A stretch of 20,950 bases of DNA from Myxococcales bacterium (GTDB lineage Bacteria > Myxococcota > Polyangia > Polyangiales > Polyangiaceae). The stretch is taken from contig JAGQIY010001252.1 of NCBI GenBank assembly GCA_020430865.1, positions 1-20,950 on the forward strand, in the 5' to 3' direction. Below the pieces are notes generated by a model that had not been told where the DNA came from, did no database searches, and worked only from the letters and a program-made list of their open reading frames with translations. A program made the translations under genes and the position numbers. Positions 1-7,264 of this stretch are shown here, piece after piece. Each line of letters begins with the position of its first letter. The first letter of the stretch is position 1.

Positions 1-408
1 CCCGTCGAGCACCATGCCGAGGGCATCGGTCTCGAGGATCAGCCGCCCCCAAGCCGGAGTATCATCACCATCCAGCACGACCATGAACACGGGGCCCCGG
101 TCGGCCAGGCTCAGTTCCTTGCTGCCCTCGACGATGCTCACCGCGCCAGTCACCATGCGCGCACGTTGACGCACCAGGAAGGGCAACGTTCGGCGCGCAC
201 CGATACAGAAGCCGCCCGCGATCTTGGTCATCGCGAACATCGCTGAGCGCAAGTGGCGCTCGCGACCGGTCAGATCCAGCGGACGCACCTTGGGGGCACC
301 CCGCCTGAGAGAGGCGCCCAGGTCCTCGAGACCGAGCGAAGGGCGGGGTTCTGCAACGCCCGGGACGACCCCAGGGACGCCGCCGCTACCAGGAGGAGAG
401 TTGGTCAT
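1..408 (-). CDS. fliM: Flagellar motor switch protein FliM, N-terminal part (cut by window edge)
   Basis: The reading frame is open from ATG at 408 to the window edge (136 codons, no stop). FliM is the middle layer of the C-ring switch; it joins FliG and FliN and receives CheY-P. Residues from about 40 on follow the FliM layout: a basic 'VRPLDLTGRERHLR' segment, a helical stretch ending 'TLPFLVRQRARM', then 'DRGPVFMVVLD' and 'ALGMVLDG', which line up with the family's 'LRGT..VVF' and 'F..VDN.FGG' segments. The ATG overlaps the fliL stop as ATGA, so the two are probably coupled, and fliL-fliM is a classical gene order. Oddity: the Gly/Pro-rich first 40 residues show no clear EIDALL-type CheY-binding peptide. 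A FliN- or FliY-related switch protein is the alternative. The identification rests on context plus moderate sequence resemblance. Confidence 0.75.
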   Translation of the reverse strand, partial: MTNSPPGSGGVPGVVPGVAEPRPSLGLEDLGASLRRGAPKVRPLDLTGRERHLRSAMFAMTKIAGGFCIGARRTLPFLVRQRARMVTGAVSIVEGSKELSLADRGPVFMVVLDGDDTPAWGRLILETDALGMVLDG

Positions 409-941
409 TGAGCCACGTAGTCGGTGATCACGATGCGCTCCACGCGCTTCTTGCCGAGGGCCTTGATCATGACCTCACTCAGCCCCTTGCGGATCTCGTC
501 GAACTTCTTCGGATCGATCGCGTTCTCCCACTTCAGCTGGCGCAGGTAGATGATCGCCGCCTCACGCCCACGAGGCGAGTACAGCTCGAACTCCTTCTCC
601 TGCATTTCCGCAGGGAGCTCGGCGGAGACCGCTATCTTGAGGTGGTGAACGTCGCCGGACGGATCGTGGAAATCGATCACGATGGGGTTGAAGTTGGACA
701 CGAGGTTGACCTTGCCGGAGTACCCACCCTGGTCCTCTTCCTCCTCCTTTGGCTCGGGTGGAGGAGCCGGAGCGGCCTGGGGAGGTCCCATCATGCGCGT
801 CCCCGCGATTGCCCCACCAGCGCCCGCGGCGCTCACCAGGATGACCGCCAGCAGGCCGAGGACGATCTTTCCCTTCCCGCCCTTCTTCGGCTCCGCTTCC
901 TCACCGTCTTGGGCTTTCGCCTCTGCTTTTTCGTCTGCCAC
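405..941 (-). CDS. fliL: Flagellar basal body-associated protein FliL
   Basis: 178 residues. FliL is a single-pass inner-membrane protein that surrounds and supports the MotAB stator units. Visible parts are a short charged cytoplasmic N-terminus (1-24), one hydrophobic segment (about 26-47), a Pro- and Glu-rich periplasmic linker (53-70), and a C-terminal domain with the FliL pattern of alternating strands followed by 'REAAIIYLRQLKWENA' and a closing 'VERIVITDYVAQ'. The start is GTG at 941, with AGAGG five bases upstream; no ATG lies nearby. The gene lies 75 bp after flgE and overlaps fliM by 4 bp. I see no strong promoter in the flgE-fliL gap, so it is probably read through from upstream. 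Confidence 0.9.
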   Translation of the reverse strand: MADEKAEAKAQDGEEAEPKKGGKGKIVLGLLAVILVSAAGAGGAIAGTRMMGPPQAAPAPPPEPKEEEEDQGGYSGKVNLVSNFNPIVIDFHDPSGDVHHLKIAVSAELPAEMQEKEFELYSPRGREAAIIYLRQLKWENAIDPKKFDEIRKGLSEVMIKALGKKRVERIVITDYVAQ

Positions 942-1016
942 GACTACCTCTATGAAGCCGTACGGCAGCTGGCGGCGCGAGCCAAGTCACGCCACCGCCT
1001 GCCCCCGGAGATCCAG

Positions 1017-2309
1017 TTAGCGCTTGATGTTGATCAGCTCCTGCAACATGTCGTCCGCAGTGGTGATCGTCTTGGAGTTCGCGGAGAAGGACCGCTGATG
1101 TTGAATCAGCCCAACGAACTCTTCCGCCAGGTCGACGTTCGAGCCCTCGAGGGCCCCGGCCGAGATGGCGCCGCGTCCACCAGAGCCTGCGGTGCCCATC
1201 GCGGCCACACCCGAGTCCCGGGTCTCGATCCAGAGTGACTGTCCGGCGCGGCCGAGGCCGTCATTGGAGCGGAACTTGGCGACTGCGAGCTGACCGAGCG
1301 GCAGCTTCTGACCGTTGGTGTAGAGCCCCATCACGACGCCCTGGCCGTCCACGGCGACTCCGGCGAAGTCGCCCGTCGAGTAGCCATCCTGGCTCTGGGC
1401 CGACACATTGGACGGCGCCGAGAACTGCGTGGTACCGCCGAGCCCGGTGCCGCCCTCGTTGATGGACTCGCCGAAGTTGAAGCTCAGAGCCTGACCAGGA
1501 GTGGCGCCGTTGAAGTCGATCGTCAGGCCGGGATCCGTATCGTCCACCAGTTCGCCGGCGGTGTTGAACTGCAGCGTTCCGCCGCCGAGCTCGTAGTTGG
1601 TGCCAGCCGTGCCGCCGGTGACGTCATCGCCAGCGGTCACCACGTGGTAGTCCCAGGCCCCAGCCGCGGTCTTGCGGAAGTAGACGTCCATCGCGTGACC
1701 ATTCCCCAGGGAATCGTATACCGTGATGGAACTGGAGAAATTCGAGGTATTTGCTGGATCCTGGGGGTCCCAGGCGGTCGTCAGCACCGACTCGTCGCTG
1801 TCCAGCTGGACCGTCATGTCGATCATGCTGCTGGGTTTGGGGGCGAGGGCCGACGTGGGCACCTGCATGCCGCTGACGTTCGCCTTGAACGAGCCGTCCG
1901 GGTTCGCTGCGTAGCCCTGGAGCTGAAGCCCCTGAGGGTTGACGAGCATCCCACCGGCGTCGATGTTGAACTGGCCTGCGCGAGTGTAGAAGTTCCCGTT
2001 GACCCCCTCCACGGTGCCTTTGACCACGAAGAATCCGTCGCCGTTCAGCGCGAGGTCCGTGGAGACGCCAGTGCTCGCCAGGGTCCCCTGAGTGAACATC
2101 TGCTGGACATCGCCGATCTTCACGCCCGAGCCGGGAAGCGCGGTGGAGGAACCCGCGAGGATGGAGTGCCCGAGCACGTCCTGGAAGACCGCACGCTGGC
2201 TCTTGAAGCCCACGGTGTTCACGTTCGCGATGTTGTCACCCACCACGCCCAGCGCTTCGCCTTCGGCGCGCATACCGGACACACCCGAGTACATTGCTCT
2301 CAGTACCAT
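1017..2309 (-). CDS. flgE: Flagellar hook protein FlgE
   Basis: 430 residues, within the usual FlgE range. FlgE polymerises into the hook, the universal joint outside the outer membrane. The N-terminus 'MVLRAMYSGVSGMRAEG' and 'NIANVNTVGFKSQRAVFQD' form the rod/hook N-terminal domain (about 1-50). 'DLALNGDGFFVV' and 'YTRAGQFNIDAGGMLVN' mark the FlgE/F/G core (about 85-130). The middle (about 160-330) is the variable surface domain. The C-terminal helix has 'GALEGSNVDLAEEFVGLI' and 'NSKTITTADDMLQELINI' (about 385-430). Start ATG at 2309 with AGGAG upstream. It lies 10 bp after flgD, the hook cap gene, as in most flagellar clusters. FlgG is the nearest relative but is shorter and is encoded separately here. 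Confidence 0.96.
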   Translation of the reverse strand: MVLRAMYSGVSGMRAEGEALGVVGDNIANVNTVGFKSQRAVFQDVLGHSILAGSSTALPGSGVKIGDVQQMFTQGTLASTGVSTDLALNGDGFFVVKGTVEGVNGNFYTRAGQFNIDAGGMLVNPQGLQLQGYAANPDGSFKANVSGMQVPTSALAPKPSSMIDMTVQLDSDESVLTTAWDPQDPANTSNFSSSITVYDSLGNGHAMDVYFRKTAAGAWDYHVVTAGDDVTGGTAGTNYELGGGTLQFNTAGELVDDTDPGLTIDFNGATPGQALSFNFGESINEGGTGLGGTTQFSAPSNVSAQSQDGYSTGDFAGVAVDGQGVVMGLYTNGQKLPLGQLAVAKFRSNDGLGRAGQSLWIETRDSGVAAMGTAGSGGRGAISAGALEGSNVDLAEEFVGLIQHQRSFSANSKTITTADDMLQELINIKR

Positions 2310-2319
2310 CGTCGTTCTC

Positions 2320-3009
2320 CTACTTGGCTGCGCCCGAGGCCCCGCTGGGATCCTCGTTCACCTTGATCAAATCCGAAGCCGGCACCTCGACCCCTGTGTC
2401 GAGCTGCAGCACCGGGTAGCCCTGCTCGAAGGAGACGGCCTCCACGAGGCCCTGCGTCTCCTGAGTCACACCCACCGCGTCCCCCGCCTCCGTCTGTGCG
2501 TCGACGCCAATCGTGTAGACGCCCTGCGGGACACGGTTGCCCGCGTCGTCGAGACCGTCCCAGGACACGGACTGCTTGCCCGCGTTGCGTGCGCCCACGT
2601 CCAGCGTGCGCACCACGTTGCCCGAGGCGTCCCGGATCGTGACGTGAGTCTCGGCTGAGTTGCCCGCGAGATCGAAGCCAATGTTGGTGCTGCCACTTCC
2701 GCCGTAGGGCATCGTCGAGCCGCGCACCGTCACCTGCTTGCCCACCAAGCCGATGGCCTCGGTGTTGGCCAGCCCGCGCGTCTGCGTCGCTAGCAGGTCG
2801 AGACGATCGTTGATGCCCATCGACTGCTCGAGCGAGCTGAACTGGGCCAGCTGGGCGACGAACTCCGAGTTGTCCTGGGGCTCGAGTGGATCCTGATGCT
2901 GTAGCTGAGCGACCAGCAGCTTGAGGAAGGCCTCCTTCCCCATCGCCTGGCCACCCTTGGTTTGCTCGCTGAGCACGCTGCTCGCGACGGAGCTCGTTGC
3001 GTCAATCAT
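2320..3009 (-). CDS. flgD: Hook cap / hook assembly protein FlgD
   Basis: 229 residues. FlgD forms the temporary cap under which FlgE subunits assemble. The conserved N-terminal part holds 'MGKEAFLKLLVAQLQHQDPLEPQDNSEF' and 'QLAQFSSLEQ' (about 23-65), the family hallmark. The C-terminal half has an FlgD Ig-like fold signature: 'VTIRDASGNVVRTLDVG', then 'SVSWDGLDDAGNRVPQGVYT' (about 135-190). Start ATG at 3009 with GGAGG four bases upstream. The gene sits between fliK and flgE. A 7-bp hairpin (3022-3041) lies just upstream of the ribosome-binding site. Confidence 0.95.
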   Translation of the reverse strand: MIDATSSVASSVLSEQTKGGQAMGKEAFLKLLVAQLQHQDPLEPQDNSEFVAQLAQFSSLEQSMGINDRLDLLATQTRGLANTEAIGLVGKQVTVRGSTMPYGGSGSTNIGFDLAGNSAETHVTIRDASGNVVRTLDVGARNAGKQSVSWDGLDDAGNRVPQGVYTIGVDAQTEAGDAVGVTQETQGLVEAVSFEQGYPVLQLDTGVEVPASDLIKVNEDPSGASGAAK

Positions 3010-3021
3010 CGCGCCTCCACT

Positions 3022-3041
3022 GGCGCCACGCTTTTGGCGCC
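3022..3041 (-). other. Hairpin in fliK-flgD gap
   Basis: Perfect 7-bp inverted repeat (GGCGCCA / TGGCGCC) with a 6-base loop, directly upstream of the flgD ribosome-binding site. There is no T-run of terminator type. It could modulate flgD translation or stabilise mRNA; this is inference only. Confidence 0.4.
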
Positions 3042-3045
3042 CGGC

Positions 3046-3648
3046 TCAACCCACGACGTTGACGCGCCGTTCGCTGCGTCGCTCTTCCTGCTCATCCGCA
3101 GCGAATCGGCGGCTGGCTTCGGCAACGCGGGTCTTGAGAGATGAACCATGAGGTTCTGGTTGAGCAAGAGCAGTGCCAGATCCAAGGCACACCTCCACGC
3201 CTGCCACGCGCAGGCCCTGGGCCCGCAACGTCTCGAGCAAGAGCTGGCGCTCCGCGTCGAGCCACTCCAGCGCGACCTGCGTCTGCACCTCGAACACGAC
3301 CCGCACGCCAGCGTTTCCACGCTGAATCAAAACGCTGAGGTCGCCATGCTCGCCGCCCCCCAAGTCGAGCCTCAGGCTGCTGAGCGCTCGCGTCTCCTCG
3401 GCGCCATCGCCGAACAGCGCTTCGCTCGGCGACAACGAACCGACGGCTGGGTGCCAACCTCGCGACGCCTGGCTGGTCTCGGCGTCGCCTTTCGGCAGCT
3501 GATAGAAGGCGCCGCGCAGCTGGGTCGTCAGCGCGTGGATCCAGGCAGCGCGCGCCGCATCCCGGGACTTGCCGTGGCTCTCGGCCTCGGCCGGCAGCTC
3601 GCGCTGTCCAAGCTCTCCGATGGAGGGCTTGGTGCCAAACCCACTCAC
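3046..3648 (-). CDS. fliK: FliK-like hook-length control protein (short)
   Basis: 200 residues. FliK measures the hook and switches the export gate from hook to filament substrates. The stretch 88-155 fits the FliK C-terminal (Flg_hook) domain: 'LRLDLGGGEHGDLSVLI', 'VRVVFEVQTQVALEWL', then a helix 'ERQLLLETLRAQGLRVAGVEV', matching the family pattern of two strands and a helix ending in a Gly-containing strand. The N-terminal 85 residues look unstructured. Start GTG at 3648 overlaps the fliJ stop (GTGA), with AAGGAG upstream. Position between fliJ and flgD is the classical fliK slot. The protein is about half the length of enterobacterial FliK, leaving little room for a long ruler. Called from the C-terminal domain plus context. 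Confidence 0.75.
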   Translation of the reverse strand: MSGFGTKPSIGELGQRELPAEAESHGKSRDAARAAWIHALTTQLRGAFYQLPKGDAETSQASRGWHPAVGSLSPSEALFGDGAEETRALSSLRLDLGGGEHGDLSVLIQRGNAGVRVVFEVQTQVALEWLDAERQLLLETLRAQGLRVAGVEVCLGSGTALAQPEPHGSSLKTRVAEASRRFAADEQEERRSERRVNVVG

Positions 3649-4091
3649 GGGCTCTCCTTGCGCGCGACCCGCGCCGCGAAGTCGTCTTCGAGCTTGCGCT
3701 CGGCCACCTCCAGCATCCTCGTGTGCTCCTGATCGGCTCGTTCCTTCAGCGTCTCCATGGCCTTCACCTTGGCTCGTGCCTGGATCACATGGGCTTGAGC
3801 ACGGGAGCAGGCCAGCTGCGCTTGCTGCTGCTCGTGCTTGGCAAGACCGAGCTTCTGTTGCTGAGCGCGCTGCCAGTTGTCGGCGATGACGAAGTCCTGG
3901 GCTTCGGCCCCGGAGTCGACGAGCTGAGCGCGCTGTTGCATGGCCTGGGCCAGGCGACTCTCCAGTAGCTCGACCTCACGCGTGAGGCGCTTGAGTTCCT
4001 CTGCGGCGAGCTGCAGTTTCCCCGCGGCTTCGTCGAGTTCCCGCTTCCTCAGCTCCGCGAGCCGCTGGAAGCGCTTGCTGCGGGCGCTCAA
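3645..4091 (-). CDS. fliJ: Flagellar export protein FliJ
   Basis: 148 residues, the usual FliJ size, and almost entirely predicted helical coiled coil rich in Gln, Glu, Ala and Arg. FliJ is the central stalk of the FliI ATPase ring, contacts FlhA and escorts empty chaperones. The N-terminus 'SKRFQRLAELRKRELDEAA' is the typical FliJ opening. The start is TTG at 4091, overlapping the fliI stop (TTGA), with GGAGG six bases upstream; the next Met is about residue 51 and would remove the conserved first helix, so TTG is preferred. It overlaps fliK by 4 bp. Coiled-coil genes in this position are nearly always fliJ. Confidence 0.88.
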   Translation of the reverse strand: MSARSKRFQRLAELRKRELDEAAGKLQLAAEELKRLTREVELLESRLAQAMQQRAQLVDSGAEAQDFVIADNWQRAQQQKLGLAKHEQQQAQLACSRAQAHVIQARAKVKAMETLKERADQEHTRMLEVAERKLEDDFAARVARKESP

Positions 4092-5407
4092 TCAGCGCCT
4101 CCAGCCTTGGCCAGACCTTCCAGACGCTTGTAGCTCTCGTCGGCTGGAGCGCGTTCCCCAACGGCCTGCTTCAGGAAGTTGTCGATGGCAGGCATCATCT
4201 TGATCGCGCGATCCACCCGGGAGTCACTGCCCCGTACGTACGCGCCCACCTGGATCAGATCTGCAGCGTCGCGATAGGCTCCGAGCAGTCCGCGCACACG
4301 GTGCGCGGAGCGGATCAGCTCCTCGGGTGCCACCTCATGGGCCAGGCGTGAGACGCTCTTGAGCACGTCGATCGCGGGAAAGTGCCCTCTTTCCGCGAGG
4401 CTACGACTGAGCACGATGTGGCCATCCAGGATACCGCGCACGGTATCTGCGACTGGGTCCGAGAGGTCGTCGCCCTCGACGAGCACGGTGTAGAGCGCGG
4501 TGATCACACCCTTTCCCGAGCCGGTGCCGGTGCGCTCGAGCAGCTTCGGCAAGGCGGCGAAGACGCTCGGAGGATAGCCCTTCGTCGCGGGGGGCTCCCC
4601 CGCCGCGAGCGCCGTCTCACGCAGCGCCATGGCGTAGCGGGTGACGGAGTCCATGACCAGCAGGACGCTCTTGCCTTGGTCCCTGAAGTACTCGGCGATT
4701 GCCGTGGCGGCTTCGGCCCCGCGGGCGCGCACTACCGGCGGCTGATCGCTCGTTGCCGCGACCACGATGGACCGCGCCAATCCCTCGGGACCGAGCGCGA
4801 CCCGGACGAAGTCGTTCACCTCGCGTCCGCGCTCCCCGACCAGCGCAACCACGTTGACGTCAGCCTGGGACTCGCGACAGATCATCCCGAGGAGCGTGCT
4901 CTTGCCCACGCCAGAGCCCGCGAAGATGCCAACGCGTTGACCGACCCCCAAGGTCAACATGCTGTCGATCACTCGCACGCCAGTGGCGAACGGCGCGTCG
5001 ATGGGCTGGCGAGCGAAGGGCGAAGGCGGGGCCGCGTGCGCCTCGCGATAGTCCGTCTCCTTGTGCAGGGTGGGCCCGTCCATGGGCACACCGAACGCGT
5101 CCACGACACGACCGAGGAGCGCGTCGCTCACCGCGACGGCGCCGCCACGCTCGGAGGCGCGCACCTCCGCGCCGGGGTGGATGCCAGCGAGGTTGCCCAG
5201 CGGGGTCGCGAGCAATCTTCCCTTGCGGAAACCGACCACCTCGATTGCCACGGAGCCCCGATAGCCGAGCACCTCCAGGGTATCGCCGACCGCGGCGCGC
5301 AGCCCGCCGACCTCGATCACCAGGCCGACGACGTCAGTGACCTCTCCTCGAGGCTTGTGCAGGGGGACCCGCTCCGCGCGCTGCAAGAGCTGCTCGAGCT
5401 TCGCCAT
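4088..5407 (-). CDS. fliI: Flagellum-specific export ATPase FliI
   Basis: 439 residues. FliI is the F1-beta-like ATPase that unfolds and delivers substrates to the flagellar type III export gate. Visible motifs: N-terminal beta-barrel domain (about 20-95), 'VVDAFGVPMDG' (about 101-111), 'GVRVIDSMLTLGVGQRVGIF', P-loop 'AGSGVGKST' (about 163-171), 'VALVGERGREVNDFV' (about 187-201), Walker B 'SVLLVMDSVTRYA' (about 247-259), and 'GYPPSVFAALPKLLERTG' typical of type III ATPases. The start is ATG at 5407, overlapping the fliH stop by one base (TGATG); TTG three bases earlier is the alternative. It lies between its stator fliH and its stalk fliJ. A non-flagellar SctN homologue is unlikely given the surrounding genes. 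Confidence 0.96.
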   Translation of the reverse strand: MAKLEQLLQRAERVPLHKPRGEVTDVVGLVIEVGGLRAAVGDTLEVLGYRGSVAIEVVGFRKGRLLATPLGNLAGIHPGAEVRASERGGAVAVSDALLGRVVDAFGVPMDGPTLHKETDYREAHAAPPSPFARQPIDAPFATGVRVIDSMLTLGVGQRVGIFAGSGVGKSTLLGMICRESQADVNVVALVGERGREVNDFVRVALGPEGLARSIVVAATSDQPPVVRARGAEAATAIAEYFRDQGKSVLLVMDSVTRYAMALRETALAAGEPPATKGYPPSVFAALPKLLERTGTGSGKGVITALYTVLVEGDDLSDPVADTVRGILDGHIVLSRSLAERGHFPAIDVLKSVSRLAHEVAPEELIRSAHRVRGLLGAYRDAADLIQVGAYVRGSDSRVDRAIKMMPAIDNFLKQAVGERAPADESYKRLEGLAKAGGAD

Positions 5408-6267
5408 CAATCGACCTCGGGGGAGAGCGCACCGAGCACTTCATCCAGGCGCCCTTCGAGCGACTCATCGACCCGTCCGTAGGCTGTCTCGATCACACAT
5501 CCGTGAGCCGAGAGCTCGGGATCGACCAGCACCTGACAGCCGTTGCCTCCCGCTTCGAGCTCCTCGCTCAGCTGATCCGCAGCGGTGGCGAACGCTTCGC
5601 CCAGGCGCACCACCACGCGATCCCCTCCCCCCAAGGCTTCGAGGCCTTCGCGCACGAGAGCTCGTACCAGTCCAGGGTCACTGCGCACCTCGCGGGCGAT
5701 CACACGACGCGCGATCACGCTCACGAGTTCGACGAGTTGCTCTTCGGACTCGCGCAGCCAGTCCTCTCGCAGCCCAAGGCTCTGCTCGAGCGCTCCGCGA
5801 AGCTCCTGGAGCGCGGCGTCCTGGAGCGCGCCTGGGTCGAGCTCCGGCGCCTGCACACCCCGAGCTGGGGGCGGCACCGATGCCATCACGGCCTCCAGGG
5901 CCGCACGCATCTCCAAGCCCCCTTCCAAGTCCGTGGGTTGAGGCCCGCGGGGAGGAGGGGGCGTGATCTCCCGCCGATATTCGCTGGGATCGTGCCATGC
6001 TTCGTCGCCCTGGAGTTCTCCGCCGGCGGCGAACTCCGGGTTATATCCCCGAGGATACTCCTGTCGACCATCGCGAGGTTGCCGCCCGTCGTCCGGATCA
6101 GTGAAGTCCACCAGGTCCTGCGCCAGGTTCGACGGCAGCTTCGGCGGCCTGAGCGTGGAGAGACTCGAGCGCGCTCGCTGGCTCGCGCCTACCCAGGTCG
6201 GAGGCTTCTTGCGGGGCTTGCGTACCTCTACGAACTCCACGCGACCAGGCGCTCTAGACGATAGCAT
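5407..6267 (-). CDS. fliH: Flagellar assembly protein FliH (FliI stator)
   Basis: 286 residues from ATG at 6267, chosen because GGGAGG lies about 8 bases upstream inside the end of fliG; the frame extends further upstream only through Arg/Ser-rich sequence that is fliG in another frame. FliH is the peripheral stator of the FliI ring and holds it at the C-ring. The N-terminal half (1-130) is basic, then low-complexity and Pro-rich. The C-terminal half has the FliH/V-ATPase-E-like pattern: long helix 'LREDWLRESEEQLVELVSVIARRVIAREVRSDPGLV' with the typical 'VI.REV', then 'RVVVRLG', 'CQVLVDPELSAHGCVIETAYGRVDESL'. It overlaps fliG by 14 bp and fliI by one base. Sequence is weakly conserved in this family; the call rests on the C-terminal pattern plus order. 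Confidence 0.88.
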   Translation of the reverse strand: MLSSRAPGRVEFVEVRKPRKKPPTWVGASQRARSSLSTLRPPKLPSNLAQDLVDFTDPDDGRQPRDGRQEYPRGYNPEFAAGGELQGDEAWHDPSEYRREITPPPPRGPQPTDLEGGLEMRAALEAVMASVPPPARGVQAPELDPGALQDAALQELRGALEQSLGLREDWLRESEEQLVELVSVIARRVIAREVRSDPGLVRALVREGLEALGGGDRVVVRLGEAFATAADQLSEELEAGGNGCQVLVDPELSAHGCVIETAYGRVDESLEGRLDEVLGALSPEVD

Positions 6268-7246
6268 CGTCGCCCCCTCCCAGCGAGATGGTGCCCTCGG
6301 CCTCCAGCCGCAGGGCGACCTCGACGATCTCACGCTGCGCGGACTCGACCTCACTCAGCCGGACACCGCCCAGCATTTCTAGATCCTCACGGATCAAGTC
6401 GGCGGCGCGCTTGGACATGCTCGTGAACAGGTGGTCCTTGAGTTCTTCGCTGGCCGTCTTGAGCGCGAGGGTGAGTCGGTCGCCTGGCACTGCCTTCAGC
6501 AGATCGCGCAGCGCACGCTGGTCCACCGCCTTGAGGTCTTCGAAGGAGTACATCGCGCGGCGGATCTCCCCTGCGAGCACTTCGTTCTCCGTCTCGATGT
6601 CGCCTAGCAGCGCTTCCGAGGTTTCCTTGGAGAGGTTTCGCACGAGCTGCGCGGAGCGCCCGATACCATCCACCGCCAGCGCCAGCTCGGCCTCACCCGC
6701 CGGCAGCTCACTGGTGATCGCTTCGGCGATGTCCTCGAGCAAGGTCTCCGGGACCTCGGTCATGCTGCCCAGGCGAAGCAACACCTGGGCGCGGGCCTCC
6801 TCGGGCAACGCCTCGACGACCTCGGCGGCCTTCTGCACCTCGAGCTGGCTCAGGATCGCAGCCACCAGCTGTGGATGCTCGTGCTCCAGCAGCGCCCCGA
6901 GCGCGTTGGAGTCGGTGTGAGCGATGCGCTCCATCGCCGAGGCGGGCGACCCGCTGAAGATCGCGTCCGTCTGAGCTTCACCCAGCGCGCGGGTCGCGAT
7001 GCGGCGCAGGTAGCGCATCCCTCCACGAGGAACGGCAACTTCCTCACGGGTGCGGGTAATGAACTCGCTGTAAACGTGGTCGAGGGCACTCGAGGGCACC
7101 GCGCGCATCTTGGAAGCGGCTTCGCGTAGCCGCTTGACCTCGTCCGCGGATAGCTCCGCCATGATCGGGGTCGCCACCGCCTCCTCGAGGGAGAGCAGCA
7201 TGAGTACAGCCTTTTCGGGACCCGTCAGGTCGATCTGTTCGGCCAT
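6254..7246 (-). CDS. fliG: Flagellar motor switch protein FliG
   Basis: 330 residues, the standard length. FliG is the top of the C-ring; it binds FliF and takes torque from the stator. N-domain 'LTGPEKAVLMLLSLEE' (8-22); middle-domain FliM-binding motif EHPQ at 123-126 ('LLEHEHPQLVAAIL'); 'MYSFEDL' at 232-238; torque-helix region 'MSKRAADLIREDLEMLGGVRL'. Charged residues equivalent to E. coli K264, R281, D288, D289 and R297 can be placed at K263, R280, E287, D288 and R296 by eye, so the motor interface looks intact. ATG at 7246 with GGAGGAG upstream. It lies 18 bp after fliF. Confidence 0.97.
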   Translation of the reverse strand: MAEQIDLTGPEKAVLMLLSLEEAVATPIMAELSADEVKRLREAASKMRAVPSSALDHVYSEFITRTREEVAVPRGGMRYLRRIATRALGEAQTDAIFSGSPASAMERIAHTDSNALGALLEHEHPQLVAAILSQLEVQKAAEVVEALPEEARAQVLLRLGSMTEVPETLLEDIAEAITSELPAGEAELALAVDGIGRSAQLVRNLSKETSEALLGDIETENEVLAGEIRRAMYSFEDLKAVDQRALRDLLKAVPGDRLTLALKTASEELKDHLFTSMSKRAADLIREDLEMLGGVRLSEVESAQREIVEVALRLEAEGTISLGGGDDAIV

Positions 7247-7264
7247 CGTCTCCTCCGCGAGCCT

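Noticed and set aside
1000..1015. Minus-strand TGGATCTCCGGGGGCA before fliL, a possible sigma54 box
   Set aside because: It keeps GG/GC spacing but misses most other consensus positions, and it lies directly after flgE in a run of co-directional genes; too weak to report.
4382..5482. 366-codon plus-strand open frame antisense to fliI
   Set aside because: His/Arg/Asp-rich translation typical of GC-rich antisense frames; fliI is unambiguous on the minus strand.
5973..5980. GCCGATAT, resembling the -10 of a sigma28 promoter
   Set aside because: It is inside the fliH coding region, with no TAAA-like -35 at the right distance and no gene downstream on that strand.
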